A stretch of DNA of 64,000 bases, from assembly GCF_025999095.1 (NCBI RefSeq), contig NZ_AP024678.1:585527-649526 (forward strand). The letters run 5' to 3'. This DNA comes from Thermosynechococcus sp. (GTDB taxonomy: Bacteria > Cyanobacteriota > Cyanobacteriia > Thermosynechococcales > Thermosynechococcaceae). Below, piece by piece: positions 18,651 through 27,536 of this stretch (positions are counted from its first letter, which is position 1; each line of letters begins with the position of its first letter). The translations under genes were made by a program, and so were the position numbers. The notes beneath the pieces were generated by a model. That model was given only the letters and a program-made list of their open reading frames with translations. It did not search any database and was not told the origin of the DNA.

Positions 18651-19538
18651 ATGCCATCATTCATCTCTAAAATCTATCAGTGGCAGGGCTTTTCCTGCGC
18701 CTATCGCTTCAGTTCTCAAGCAGGATGCTCCCCCATTCTCTTTATCCATCCCGTGGGGGTGGGGCTCTCTGGGCAGTTTTGGGAGCGCTGTGTCAGCTAT
18801 TGGCAATCTCAAGGGGCAGGTTATTCATTTTATATCCCTGATTTGCTGGGCTGTGGCCAGAGTGATTTGCCCCATTGCGCCTACTATCCGGAAGATTGGG
18901 CAGCGCAGTTACATTTCTTCATTACATCTGAGATCTGCCAACCAGTGATCCTCGTTGTTCAAGGGGCATTGTTTCCCGTAGCGATGGAGCTAGTACATCT
19001 TGATCCTCAAGGAGTAAGAGCACTGATCCTCAGTGGCCCACCTGCCCCTGCTTTGGTGTCTGAAAATACTGACCCTAGGTGGCAGAAGGTACGTTGGAAT
19101 CTTTTTGACTCGCCATTGGGTCGCGTCTTCTATCTCTATGCGCGTCAGAAAAATTTTCTGCGTCGGTTTTCAATCAATCAACTGTTTGCCAAGGGGGAGG
19201 ATGTGGATGACGAATGGCTGGGAATGCTGGCGGCGGGTGCTGCTGATCTTGAGAGTCGCCATGCAGTGTACTCTTTCCTCTCAGGTTTTTGGCGGCGGGA
19301 TTACCGTCAGAAAATGCGGGATATTCGTCAACCAGTGCTTGTCGTGATGGGGGATCAGGCTTCCAGTATCAGTCGCGAGGGTGGGGCTGAATCACCTGCA
19401 GAACGCCTAGAGTTTTACGCCAAGACATTTCTCAATGTGCAAGGGGAGGTAATTCCGGGGCGCAATGTCCTGCCCTATGAGTCAGCCCCTGCTTTTGTGG
19501 AGGTGTGTCAGGCGTTTCTGCGTGCCCAAGCCCTCTAA
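18651..19538 (+). CDS. Alpha/beta-hydrolase-fold protein lacking the usual nucleophile
   Basis: The 295-residue protein has the alpha/beta hydrolase layout. The oxyanion region is FIHPVGVGLSGQFWERC, followed by YFIPDLLGCG-type sequence and a late LVVMGDQAS strand that normally carries the acid. The nucleophile elbow should read GxSxG. Here the aligned strand is LVVQGALFPVAMEL (about 102-115), with Ala where Ser is expected. It may therefore be a non-hydrolytic member or may use another residue. ATG 18651 is preferred over TTG 18642. It is divergent from pstS and shares stop bases CTAA with ydcF. Confidence 0.75.
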   Translation: MPSFISKIYQWQGFSCAYRFSSQAGCSPILFIHPVGVGLSGQFWERCVSYWQSQGAGYSFYIPDLLGCGQSDLPHCAYYPEDWAAQLHFFITSEICQPVILVVQGALFPVAMELVHLDPQGVRALILSGPPAPALVSENTDPRWQKVRWNLFDSPLGRVFYLYARQKNFLRRFSINQLFAKGEDVDDEWLGMLAAGAADLESRHAVYSFLSGFWRRDYRQKMRDIRQPVLVVMGDQASSISREGGAESPAERLEFYAKTFLNVQGEVIPGRNVLPYESAPAFVEVCQAFLRAQAL

Positions 19539-20326
19539 AGCCAACCGCGCAGCCTATAGATGAGAAGACCTTGATATTCCCGCAGGGCAATAGTGGTGAT
19601 GTCCACGTTGTAGGGATTGGGGATCAGGCTGAGGAACAGGTTTTGCCAGGTGGGCGATCGCGCGATCGAGGGGTAGCGATAGTCTGTGGGTGCTGGAATG
19701 ATGTTCATCCCCAAACGGCGAAAAATGGCGACGGCGCGGGGCATGTGGTAGGCGGATGTCACCAGCAGTAGCTCTCCCTGAATGGAATGCTTTTCAAGAA
19801 GGGCTTTGACGTTCACGGCATTTTCATAGGTATTTAGGGAGGTGGTGTCCAGCAGAATCTTGTCCATTGGCACGCCGCAGGTGGTGGCAATTTCCGCCAT
19901 ATCTGCCGCCTCGCCCCGCTGAAAGGGTTCGCCGAGCCAGTCAATGCGGCCACCGCTAAGGATGAGGTAGGGGGCATAGCCTTGGCGAAAGAGGTGGGCA
20001 CCGTAGAGAATGCGATCGCCCGTTTCTGTGACTTCGATCCAAGGGCGCGGGGCACTTTGGGGAACAACAGCACCACCGAGAACAACGATGGCTGCAGCTT
20101 TGGGCATCGGATCAGGGGGTAAATACTGCCGCTCTAGGGAAGCAATGAGAGCGGCTGCCACATAGTCATTCCCGCTCAAGAGTAAAATACCTAGGGCAAT
20201 GACCAGGGCGATCGCTGCCTGTTTGGGGGCACGCCAAAAGCGCACAATGGCAAAAACTAGCGCCCAACAGGCCAAAGACAATGGATACAGCAGCGGTGGC
20301 AGCAATTTCGACAACAGTAGATCCAT
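19535..20326 (-). CDS. YdcF family (DUF218) membrane protein
   Basis: From the ATG at 20326 the protein has 263 residues. Two N-terminal hydrophobic spans (about 5-60) precede the DUF218 domain. That domain shows AIVVLGGAVVP, YLILSGGRIDW, ILLDTTSLNTYENA and LLVTSAYHMPRAVAIF. These are the family's conserved blocks, in proteins linked to envelope processes such as ElyC and SanA. An upstream in-frame start would overlap the S4 gene by about 100 bases and is not favoured. It lies 4 bases after the PSII S4 gene on the same strand. Its substrate is unknown. Confidence 0.85.
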   Translation of the reverse strand: MDLLLSKLLPPLLYPLSLACWALVFAIVRFWRAPKQAAIALVIALGILLLSGNDYVAAALIASLERQYLPPDPMPKAAAIVVLGGAVVPQSAPRPWIEVTETGDRILYGAHLFRQGYAPYLILSGGRIDWLGEPFQRGEAADMAEIATTCGVPMDKILLDTTSLNTYENAVNVKALLEKHSIQGELLLVTSAYHMPRAVAIFRRLGMNIIPAPTDYRYPSIARSPTWQNLFLSLIPNPYNVDITTIALREYQGLLIYRLRGWL

Positions 20327-20330
20327 GGCT

Positions 20331-21062
20331 TTAGCGAATCCGCTCCATCTGAATGCGGTAGCGCTCCTTCTTGGTGACTTGAATGGCTTGAATCTGCAAT
20401 CGCCCTTTGCCGCGAATGGCAATGAGGTCATTGACCTTAAGGAGATGCCGCGGTTGCTGCACCATTTGCCAATTGACCCGCACTAGCCCTTGGCTAATCC
20501 ACTCGCTCATCTTACTGCGGGAAACCCCAAATCCGGCTGAGGCCACGGCATCCAAGCGCAATGATGCTTCGACGGTACTGAGGGATTTCCGTTGGGGGGG
20601 CGCTACGGCCAGTTCTGACCAGTCACAGAGATCAACAGTCACCGGTACTGTGCGCACTTGTTTTAACTCTTTTTGTAGGGTGGAGACTTTCTCAGGGATG
20701 AGAATGACCTGTGCTCCCCGTTCTCCCAGGAGAATGACATCCCCATAATCCCCTTCTTCGAGACCCCCATTGGCGATCGCCTGCTCAAAATCACTGTAGG
20801 TAGCCGCATCAAAGAGAAAGTTGCCGGTGATTCGCACCAAAGCCAGGGGAGGCTGTTGCTCCTCAAGACGCAGTTCAATGGGGGCGATCGCCAGCCGACA
20901 GCGCTCCGCTTGAGGATAGCCTCCCCAGGCTAGGCCATGGACATCGGCTCGTTGCTCAAGGGTGCCTAGTACCTCCACCACCCGATCTGGGGGCAAAAAG
21001 GGGGTATGCACCACCGACCAGGTTTTAATGGCTGTGTCAAGGGCGGTTCCTAGGTCAAACAT
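20331..21062 (-). CDS. Photosystem II S4 domain protein
   Basis: This 243-residue protein matches the cyanobacterial/plastid family named photosystem II S4 domain protein, related to Bacillus YlmH. The N-terminal part has ADVHGLAWGGYPQAERCRL, then ALVRITGNFLFD and GDIILL-type blocks. The C-terminal S4 RNA-binding domain begins near 165 with RLDAVASAGFGVSRSKMSEWI and contains GLVRVNW and LLKVNDLIAIRGKGRL. It probably binds structured RNA, and a photosystem II role is known only by association. It abuts a 132-residue gene upstream and ydcF downstream, so the three are probably one transcript. Confidence 0.88.
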   Translation of the reverse strand: MFDLGTALDTAIKTWSVVHTPFLPPDRVVEVLGTLEQRADVHGLAWGGYPQAERCRLAIAPIELRLEEQQPPLALVRITGNFLFDAATYSDFEQAIANGGLEEGDYGDVILLGERGAQVILIPEKVSTLQKELKQVRTVPVTVDLCDWSELAVAPPQRKSLSTVEASLRLDAVASAGFGVSRSKMSEWISQGLVRVNWQMVQQPRHLLKVNDLIAIRGKGRLQIQAIQVTKKERYRIQMERIR

Positions 21063-21461
21063 TTAGGCCTCGAGAAATTGCGGCAGTTCCAGCCATTGGG
21101 CTAAGTAGGCTTTCACCTGTTGGCAAAATTGGGGGCGATCGCCAAATTTTGCAGTGCGGATGGTTTTGCGCTGTGCATCCAATGTCCAGCCGTAGTCACT
21201 GCTGAGGCGGATTTTCCCCTGCCAGTCGGCAATCGAAAGGATTAATTGCGGTGCTGGACTATTGTCAACCCCCTTGACCCGAAAGAGATAGTTAAAGGTG
21301 TTTTGCTTGGCAGCAGCCACAGTCGAGGCCTGACCAAACCGCTCTTGCAAGCGCGATCGCACCCGCTCCACAAATGCCGCATCGCCTAAATCTTCTAGGG
21401 TGCGCATGGCCAGTGTAAGGGCAAAATAAAACTCTTCGACAGGAATAAACTCCAGTTCCAT
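21063..21461 (-). CDS. Conserved cyanobacterial protein of unknown function
   Basis: I do not recognise this 132-residue protein. It starts MELEFIPVEEFYFALTL, is mixed alpha/beta in character, and has no signal or membrane span. A segment with LILSIADWQGKIRL and an aromatic C-terminal half follow. Its stop is immediately adjacent to the start of the PSII S4 gene, which suggests cotranscription. It is divergent from rpmI across about 65 bases. An in-frame TTG at 21485 is an alternative start. Confidence 0.7.
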   Translation of the reverse strand: MELEFIPVEEFYFALTLAMRTLEDLGDAAFVERVRSRLQERFGQASTVAAAKQNTFNYLFRVKGVDNSPAPQLILSIADWQGKIRLSSDYGWTLDAQRKTIRTAKFGDRPQFCQQVKAYLAQWLELPQFLEA

Positions 21462-21526
21462 GCAGCTTGCCAAGACTCTCTTCAAAATAGTACACTAGTA
21501 AGCTGTGTCTAAAATAGGGCAAAGCT

Positions 21527-21724
21527 ATGCCAAAGCTAAAAACACGTCGCGCTGCTGCTAAACGATTTCGGACGACGGGTAGTGGTAAGTTTGTCCGCCG
21601 CAAGGCCAACAAAAATCACTTACTCGAACACAAGGGGAGCGATCGCAAGAATCGTCTTTCCCATAAAGCTCTGGTCGATCCACGGGATATTGAGCGAGTA
21701 TCGCTGATGCTGCCCTACGCTTAA
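21527..21724 (+). CDS. rpmI: 50S ribosomal protein L35
   Basis: The 65-residue protein is highly basic and begins [14 protein letters not shown], the diagnostic opening of bacterial L35. It continues with [16 protein letters not shown] and ends RVSLMLPYA. It binds the large subunit near 23S rRNA. It heads an rpmI-rplT-lgt run and is not preceded by infC in this window. Confidence 0.97.
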   Translation: MPKLKTRRAAAKRFRTTGSGKFVRRKANKNHLLEHKGSDRKNRLSHKALVDPRDIERVSLMLPYA

Positions 21725-21773
21725 TTTATCAATTTTCAGTTTTTCAGTTTTTGATTAAGGGTGAAGTTGAACT

Positions 21774-22124
21774 ATGGCAAGGGTCAAGCGGGGTAACGTT
21801 GCCCGCAAACGGCGTAAAAAAATTCTCAAGCTCGCCAAGGGCTATCGGGCGGGGCACTCGAAGCTCTTCCGCACGGCAAATCAGGTGGTCATGAAGGCAC
21901 TGTGCAATGCCTATCGCGATCGCCGGCGGCGCAAACGCGACTTTCGGCGGCTCTGGATTGCCCGCATTAATGCTGCTGCGCGTCAACATGGCATGAGCTA
22001 CAGTCAACTCATGGGTGCCCTGAAAAAAGCAGACATTCAACTGAATCGCAAGATGCTGGCTCAATTGGCTGTCCTGGATGCCGATGCCTTTGCCACTGTC
22101 ATTCAGACTGCTCGCGCCGTTTAG
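21774..22124 (+). CDS. rplT: 50S ribosomal protein L20
   Basis: The 116-residue protein starts [18 protein letters not shown] and has the L20 core [18 protein letters not shown] and [14 protein letters not shown]. It is an early assembly protein of the large subunit. It follows rpmI by 49 bases, the standard order, and is followed 14 bases later by lgt. Confidence 0.97.
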   Translation: MARVKRGNVARKRRKKILKLAKGYRAGHSKLFRTANQVVMKALCNAYRDRRRRKRDFRRLWIARINAAARQHGMSYSQLMGALKKADIQLNRKMLAQLAVLDADAFATVIQTARAV

Positions 22125-22138
22125 AACTTGCCCTAGGC

Positions 22139-22945
22139 ATGATCGCCACTTTCCAATCCCCCGGTGCCACCCTTGAGCTAGGGTTTATCACCCTTCGGTG
22201 GTACGGGTTATTGATTGCTGTCGCTGTTTTTATTGGCCTCTGGCTGAGTCAGCGCTTGGCACGCCAGCGGCAGATTGACCCTGATCAGATTGCGGATCTA
22301 TCCATTTGGCTTGTGGTTGCAGCTATTCCCGCTGCACGACTCTATTACGTCGCCTTTAACTGGGGTTTTTATCAAAAACACCTAGATCAAGTGCTTCAAA
22401 TATGGAAAGGCGGCATTGCTATTCACGGCGCTATTCTCGGTGGCATGGTGGCGATGGCTATCTTTACCTATGTGCAGCGGCTTTCCTTTTGGCAAGTGGC
22501 GGATGTGGTTGCCCCTTCATTGATTTTGGGACAGGCCATTGGTCGCTGGGGGAATTTTTTTAACTCCGAAGCCTTTGGGGCCCCCACGGATTTGCCGTGG
22601 AAGCTGTATATTCCTCCGGAGCACCGCCCCCCAAAGTTGCTCAATGAAGCCTACTACCACCCCACGTTTCTCTATGAGTCTCTTTGGAATTTAGGGGTTT
22701 TTCTTCTCCTGCTGTGGCTCTTTCGTCAACCTCGCTATCAAAAGCCGGGGACGCTTCTGATGGTCTATGCCATTACCTACAGCTTGGGTCGCTTTTGGAT
22801 TGAAGGGCTACGCATGGATAGCCTGATGCTGGGCCCCCTGCGAATTGCGCAAGTGGTTAGCTTGGTAGCGATCGCCCTGGGAGCTTGGGGACTCTTTCGG
22901 CTCTATTACCAAGGCAAGCGGTTGCCAGATTGGCAAGCCGCCTAG
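22139..22945 (+). CDS. lgt: Prolipoprotein diacylglyceryl transferase
   Basis: Lgt (268 residues) transfers diacylglycerol from phosphatidylglycerol to the lipobox cysteine of prolipoproteins at the inner membrane. Several membrane spans are visible. The signature [13 protein letters not shown] is intact near 135-147, and the periplasmic HPTFLYES motif is present. The conserved IHGAILGG stretch lies near 95. It follows rplT closely and shares stop bases CTAG with the opposite-strand cpcT. Confidence 0.96.
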   Translation: MIATFQSPGATLELGFITLRWYGLLIAVAVFIGLWLSQRLARQRQIDPDQIADLSIWLVVAAIPAARLYYVAFNWGFYQKHLDQVLQIWKGGIAIHGAILGGMVAMAIFTYVQRLSFWQVADVVAPSLILGQAIGRWGNFFNSEAFGAPTDLPWKLYIPPEHRPPKLLNEAYYHPTFLYESLWNLGVFLLLLWLFRQPRYQKPGTLLMVYAITYSLGRFWIEGLRMDSLMLGPLRIAQVVSLVAIALGAWGLFRLYYQGKRLPDWQAA

Positions 22946-23532
22946 GCAGTAACTTCATCAGCAAAGCTCTGCCAGCGCACAAAGTGAAAGGGACCGGCTA
23001 CGGATCCCCAAACGTGCTCATCGGTTTCTGGATCCCGTCCGCGATCATGGCTAATGAAGCGATCGCCATCAATTTCGAACGTGCTATCGAGATAGGTTTC
23101 GCGTCCCTTACGCACGACTTTACAGGCTTTGCCCGGCTCCACTTCACCGCGAAAACTATGTCCTGTCCAGTAGGTGAGCATATTGCAGCCGCAGAGGAGT
23201 TCAAGATCATCGGCTCTCATGGCCTGAAGCCGCTGGCGATCGCGAGCTGCCCCAAAGAAGCGTTTTTCATCCTTGAGTACGTAATTTTTAATGACAATGT
23301 GGTCATTGGCGGGCACTAGTTCCAAAACCCGTGTGCGGTAGGGAACGCCTAGGAGATAGTCATAGGCCTGTTCCACATAAAGGGCAATGCCCTCCAATAG
23401 ACCCTTGGGCAGGGGGCGCATGCACACTCGAATATGGGCATAGAAAGGTGGATTTTCAAAGGCTTGGGCTTGGTTACTAAAATCTGCCGCCATCCAACGG
23501 CCAAGGGTCAACACATCGGTTGCGTGTGTCAT
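22942..23532 (-). CDS. cpcT: Phycocyanobilin lyase CpcT
   Basis: CpcT attaches phycocyanobilin to Cys153 of beta-phycocyanin. This 196-residue protein has the family blocks [59 protein letters not shown] and [15 protein letters not shown]. The last is the most characteristic CpcT/CpeT element. It agrees closely with recalled CpcT sequences from other phycocyanin-containing cyanobacteria, and not with the more divergent CpeT. The ATG at 23532 gives the usual N-terminus. Confidence 0.92.
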   Translation of the reverse strand: MTHATDVLTLGRWMAADFSNQAQAFENPPFYAHIRVCMRPLPKGLLEGIALYVEQAYDYLLGVPYRTRVLELVPANDHIVIKNYVLKDEKRFFGAARDRQRLQAMRADDLELLCGCNMLTYWTGHSFRGEVEPGKACKVVRKGRETYLDSTFEIDGDRFISHDRGRDPETDEHVWGSVAGPFHFVRWQSFADEVTA

Positions 23533-23603
23533 GCTCCACAATTGCTCTACAACAGTCCTTTTCTCACACTAGCGGATTGAGGTACCTTCTTCATCCCCAC
23601 GTC

Positions 23604-25124
23604 CTAAGTGAGCCGTAATAATGCCTGAAGGACTCCCTCAAGGGTATGTTCTGTTGCTTCAGTATCCACCCGTCCCAAGAGCTCACGGCAGGTTTGGGAG
23701 GTTTGGGGACCAATACTGACAATCTGAACCGTTTGGAGTAAATTGGCTGCCTTCGCACCCACCAATTGGCAAAAATGTTTCACTGTCTTGGAGCTGGTAA
23801 AGGTGACCATATCCACTTGGCCAGCTTGCAGCGCTTCTAGAATGCGGGCATCGGCAGCTTGGGGGCAGCGGGAATCATAGGCAGGGACCTCAACGACCTC
23901 AGCGCCGGCAGCGGCAAAGTTCTCCCTTAAGATTGGTCGTCCGCCCGTTTCCACCCGCGGAAAGAGAAAACGCAAGCCGGCAACAGGTTCTGGGAATTCT
24001 ACCACTAAAGCATCGGCGACAAATTCCCTGGGGGTGAAGTCAGCCACTAAGCCGTAACTGTTAAGGGTTTGGGCAGTTTTTTCACCGACGACAGCAATCT
24101 TGAGACCCGCGAGGGCACGGCTATCCTTGCCATGATGGTGTAACCGTTGCATAAAAAACGTAACGGCATTGTGGGAAGTCAGAATCAGCCAGTCAAAGGT
24201 ATCGAGTTGTGCCAGGGCCTGATCGAGGGGCTGCCAAGAACTAGGGGGAACGATTTCCAGTGTCGGCATTTCTAAAACGGCGGCACCGGCTGCTATAAGT
24301 TGCTGAGTAAACTCACTCGCTTGAGCTGCCGCACGAGTGACGAGAATCGTTTTGCCGTAGAGGGGAGACATTGATGATGGGGAAATCCTCAAAAATTCAG
24401 GGAAGACCAGATCTAGACTAGCCAAAGGGTAGCGTTTTTGGGCGATCGCGCCAATGACAACGACCGCAGGAGCCATGTCTGGAAAGTGAGGCATCTTCAG
24501 ATAGGTCTCTAGGGTGCCCAACCAGAATTGTTGCTGGGGTTGCCCCGCCCATTGCAGAATCGCCAATCCTTCAGTGGGCGATCGCCCCTGCCGCAGCAGT
24601 TCCTCGGCAATATATCGCAGCGAACGGGTGGCCATCAAAAAAATCAGGGTCTCCATTTGGGCGATCGCTGGCCAGGGAAGTGTCTCTGGCGCATGCCCCG
24701 ACAGAATGGCTACGGACTGACTCACGTCCTTTGCGGTAACACAGATGCCAGCCAATAAAGGTGCCGCCAGCGCTGAGGACACCCCCGCAATCACCACAGC
24801 CTCTAAACCTGCCCCCAAGACAGCCTCAAGTTCCTGATGCAAACGGCCAAATAGCCCCGGATCGCCACTTTTGAGACGAACAACCCGCGGGTACTGCTGG
24901 CCGTAGGCCACTAAAAGGCGGTTGATTTCCCATTGGGGAACGGCCTCAGCTCCTGCGCGTTTGCCCACCGCCACCCGCAAGCAATCAGCGGGGGTGAGTT
25001 CAAGAAGGCTAGGGGAGAGCAGGGCGTCGTAAAGAACCACCTGCGCCTGCCGCAGGCAGGTCCATGCTTCGAGCGTGAGAGAGCTTGGGGTACCTAACCC
25101 CGCACCCACAAAATAGACCGTCAA
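23604..25124 (-). CDS. Fused uroporphyrinogen-III methyltransferase-like / uroporphyrinogen-III synthase
   Basis: The protein has 506 residues. The N-terminal half (about 1-245) is a CobA-type tetrapyrrole methylase fold and the C-terminal half (about 255-506) is a HemD-type synthase. HemD makes the branch-point tetrapyrrole and CobA starts the siroheme/cobalamin branch. The methylase motifs are altered. The N-terminal loop is GAGLGTPSSLT where GAGPGDPELLT is usual, and the second loop is RLKSGDPGLFGR where GGDP is usual. The HemD half has GKTILVTRAA, LTSHNAV and VTFTSSKTVKHF. The methylase half may be weak or specialised. It follows the M23 gene by 3 bases. Confidence 0.82.
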   Translation of the reverse strand: MTVYFVGAGLGTPSSLTLEAWTCLRQAQVVLYDALLSPSLLELTPADCLRVAVGKRAGAEAVPQWEINRLLVAYGQQYPRVVRLKSGDPGLFGRLHQELEAVLGAGLEAVVIAGVSSALAAPLLAGICVTAKDVSQSVAILSGHAPETLPWPAIAQMETLIFLMATRSLRYIAEELLRQGRSPTEGLAILQWAGQPQQQFWLGTLETYLKMPHFPDMAPAVVVIGAIAQKRYPLASLDLVFPEFLRISPSSMSPLYGKTILVTRAAAQASEFTQQLIAAGAAVLEMPTLEIVPPSSWQPLDQALAQLDTFDWLILTSHNAVTFFMQRLHHHGKDSRALAGLKIAVVGEKTAQTLNSYGLVADFTPREFVADALVVEFPEPVAGLRFLFPRVETGGRPILRENFAAAGAEVVEVPAYDSRCPQAADARILEALQAGQVDMVTFTSSKTVKHFCQLVGAKAANLLQTVQIVSIGPQTSQTCRELLGRVDTEATEHTLEGVLQALLRLT

Positions 25125-25127
25125 TGA

Positions 25128-26450
25128 CTACCCTTGGCTGCGTTGCAGGAAGATCATTGGGTTAACAGCACCCTGTCCTGGGGGATGCACTTCAAAGTGG
25201 ACGTGGGGACCTGTGCTGCGACCCGTACTGCCCATTTCAGCAATCTGCTGACCCTGCTCAACGTATTGGCCCACCCGCACCAAGTTGCGATGGTTGTGGG
25301 CATAGAGCGTCAGCGTCCCATCGGTGTGGCGAATTTCCACAAGATTGCCGTAGCCACCAGAGTTCCACTGGGAGTAGGTGACCACACCGGCGGCGGCAGC
25401 ATAAATGGGGGTGCCAATGGGGGCCGCAATATCAATCCCCCAGTGCATCCGTCCCCAGCGGGGGCCAAAGCCAGAAGTCAACACGCCCCGCGCCGGCCAA
25501 ATAAAGTTTGTGGTTAGGCTCGGCAGGAAGCGATCGGCGTTGGGTAGAGGGGGTAAGTCAAGAGGACTGGGTAACGGTGGATTGATAATTGAGCGTGCCA
25601 CCTTGACGGGCACAGGGGGCGCAATGGGTTGTACAGCGGCAGGGGGGGGTGCCGTTACCGTTGTTGTTTGCGGGCGCCTCATAACGCTGGGCTGGGGTAG
25701 AGCCGGGCGAGTAGGGGGTTGCTGGACTGCAAGCAGCGCAGGGCTGGTGCGACGCTGCCGCTCAGAAGCACGCCCAAAGGGGACAGACCCCAGGGTTGAA
25801 GTGGAAACAGGTGCTGCTGAGGAGTTCACAAATGCCACCTGCTCGGAGAGTGGTGTGGTTTCCCCCTCGGTGAATTGTGGTTCAACTTTGGTTGTGGTTT
25901 GTTCCAAAGAGCCACCGATCCCAAGGGAGGTATCAATGGCCAAGGAAGCAACAGCAGAGGTGGTGGCTTGCGTCACCAGATCTGCCAAGCTATTGGTGCG
26001 AACCCGCCGATCCACCACTGTGAAGGTCGGTTCAAGTGGACGACTGAGGCGGTCAAAAGCAGCAGAGGCAGAGAGGGTCAGCACTGGTCTTTTCAGGGAG
26101 AGGGGGGCAAAACTCACCTGCGGCTGGAGAGTGCGTTGCCATGCCCCTTGGCTAACACCCACGAGGAAGTCGGTTTTGTCGGCGGATAGAAGATTTTCAA
26201 AGTCAGTAGGGGAGTCTTGGCTTTCAGTGCTGAAAAGAGAGGGCATGCTAAGGGATTCGGGGCGAACGTCCTTTGAACCTAGATCGTTCGCAAGAGTGGT
26301 CAGATCAAGGGCGTGGGTAGGCTGAATCAGAACAAAGGTACCCAGCAGGGGCAGATAGGAACAAAGGGAGCGCAGCGAACGACCAAGCATAGCAGCAGAC
26401 ACAAGAGGTGCATCCTGAGAGGCGGTAGGGGTAAAACTATCGTTGCTCAA
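25128..26450 (-). CDS. M23-family (LytM/NlpD-like) peptidoglycan endopeptidase
   Basis: I choose the TTG at 26450 because GGAGG stands five bases before it; this gives 440 residues. A hydrophobic stretch (about 25-50, ending THA) is the likely signal peptide. A long Ser/Thr/Pro-rich region follows. The C-terminal M23 domain (about 335-435) has all zinc ligands: HWGID (His and Asp) and HVHFE (catalytic and ligand His). The glycine-rich GVLTSGFGPRWG opening is intact. It should act on cross-bridges in the periplasm or activate amidases. No LysM repeats are seen. A GTG at 26510 is an alternative start without a ribosome-binding site. Confidence 0.87.
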   Translation of the reverse strand: MSNDSFTPTASQDAPLVSAAMLGRSLRSLCSYLPLLGTFVLIQPTHALDLTTLANDLGSKDVRPESLSMPSLFSTESQDSPTDFENLLSADKTDFLVGVSQGAWQRTLQPQVSFAPLSLKRPVLTLSASAAFDRLSRPLEPTFTVVDRRVRTNSLADLVTQATTSAVASLAIDTSLGIGGSLEQTTTKVEPQFTEGETTPLSEQVAFVNSSAAPVSTSTLGSVPFGRASERQRRTSPALLAVQQPPTRPALPQPSVMRRPQTTTVTAPPPAAVQPIAPPVPVKVARSIINPPLPSPLDLPPLPNADRFLPSLTTNFIWPARGVLTSGFGPRWGRMHWGIDIAAPIGTPIYAAAAGVVTYSQWNSGGYGNLVEIRHTDGTLTLYAHNHRNLVRVGQYVEQGQQIAEMGSTGRSTGPHVHFEVHPPGQGAVNPMIFLQRSQG

Positions 26451-27065
26451 GGTAATCCTCCTCGCACACAAAATTGACAGTGATTCGACAAAGCGGTGAA
26501 CCGAGAACACACATCATGAGCAATCCTTCAAGGGAGCCGGATGCCACTCGCCGCATCTATGCCTAAAACTGTCCCAATCTGTTGTTGATGCAAAGGGTGT
26601 TTTGGCACCACGACGAAACTTTTAGGTGACTTTACCCAATCCCCAACCAAATGACAAGCCTTTGCCTCCGCCTTGCCTTGCCACCTCCGGCGGATGAATG
26701 ATTTGCCAAAAAACAAAAATACGAATTTCCTACCTACTGGTTAATAATCAGAAAGCCCGAATTCATCACGCTTTGGGCTTGATTAATTCCCATGGGAGAA
26801 AAATTGCTATTTTCGATAAATTAATAAGTATAATTAAAGTCTGATAATTAGTGTGTATAGTTTTTTTAATAGTTTAAGTCAGTTTAGATCCCTCTTCTCC
26901 TTGGTCGTCACCCCAAAATTGTCCTATAACACTTGTGCCAAATTGAGTTAAAAGTGGCACATATCCATCTTTGCTCCTAGGGACAATCAAAGCAAGCTTG
27001 CTTGGTAGAATAAACGAGTTTGTAACGATTTTTGGCGATCGCCCTTCTGACGGAGCTTTGTCCCC
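26451..27065. other. Intergenic, AT-rich in the middle; no supported gene
   Basis: This 615-base gap separates two divergently transcribed genes. Bases 26700-26880 are clearly AT-rich with runs of TTAATAAT type. On the minus strand, two protein-like stretches occur (about 26528-26700 and 26874-27020). The second ends KLALIVPRSKDGYVPL plus about 30 residues to a stop at 26874. Its upstream part merges into a shadow of the 156-residue gene, so it has no believable start. These may be relics of lost genes. Confidence 0.35.
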
Positions 27066-27536
27066 ATGACTTACCACAAGCTGTGGTTTCAACAAACAGC
27101 GAGCCACCTCAAAGTCTTGCGTCCTTTTCCTCCATTTAGTGTTGTCCAAAACTTCATTCGCGAATATCTCCCCAACCTCATTGACTATATGGATGGCCAA
27201 GGATTAGATCTCAGGGATCCACGGCACTGGTGGGAGAGTATCCACATTGATGCCATTTTGGAATTAGAAAATAGCCAGGGGGAAACCCTGCGGGTCGCCG
27301 CTGGAATTATTGAGCAGTGGCGCAATGCCAACGCCGCCTTACGGCTGATTACAACCCCTGCAATGGCCAAGCTGCGGCGCGAGTCCCTCAATGTCAGCCA
27401 GCATTGGCTTTTTTATGTCTCTAGCCGTAAGCCTTATCCAGAGTCCCTGTGGATTGATTTGCTCTATGAGCAGGCGGATACGCCCCCCACAGAAACGGGC
27501 TGCACCATTATTGAGGTGACGGAACCGGACGCCTAG
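27066..27536 (+). CDS. Conserved protein of unknown function
   Basis: I do not recognise this 156-residue protein. It is soluble in character, with aromatic-rich segments (DPRHWWESIHIDAILEL and QHWLFYVSSRKPYPESLW) and a central alanine-rich helix. There is no signal peptide or membrane span. The start ATG lies about 65 bases after the AT-rich gap. It overlaps the 3' end of the convergent ribD gene by 29 bases, the longest tail overlap in the window. Confidence 0.72.
   Translation: MTYHKLWFQQTASHLKVLRPFPPFSVVQNFIREYLPNLIDYMDGQGLDLRDPRHWWESIHIDAILELENSQGETLRVAAGIIEQWRNANAALRLITTPAMAKLRRESLNVSQHWLFYVSSRKPYPESLWIDLLYEQADTPPTETGCTIIEVTEPDA

Noticed and set aside
25405..26325. Plus-strand open frame of 306 codons
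   Set aside because: It is antisense to the Ser/Thr/Pro-rich part of the M23 peptidase. Its Gly/Arg/Ser-rich product is what antisense of such codons gives.
26528..26716. 62-codon minus-strand frame as a gene
   Set aside because: No ribosome-binding site, no family and no conserved context; kept only as a possible relic.
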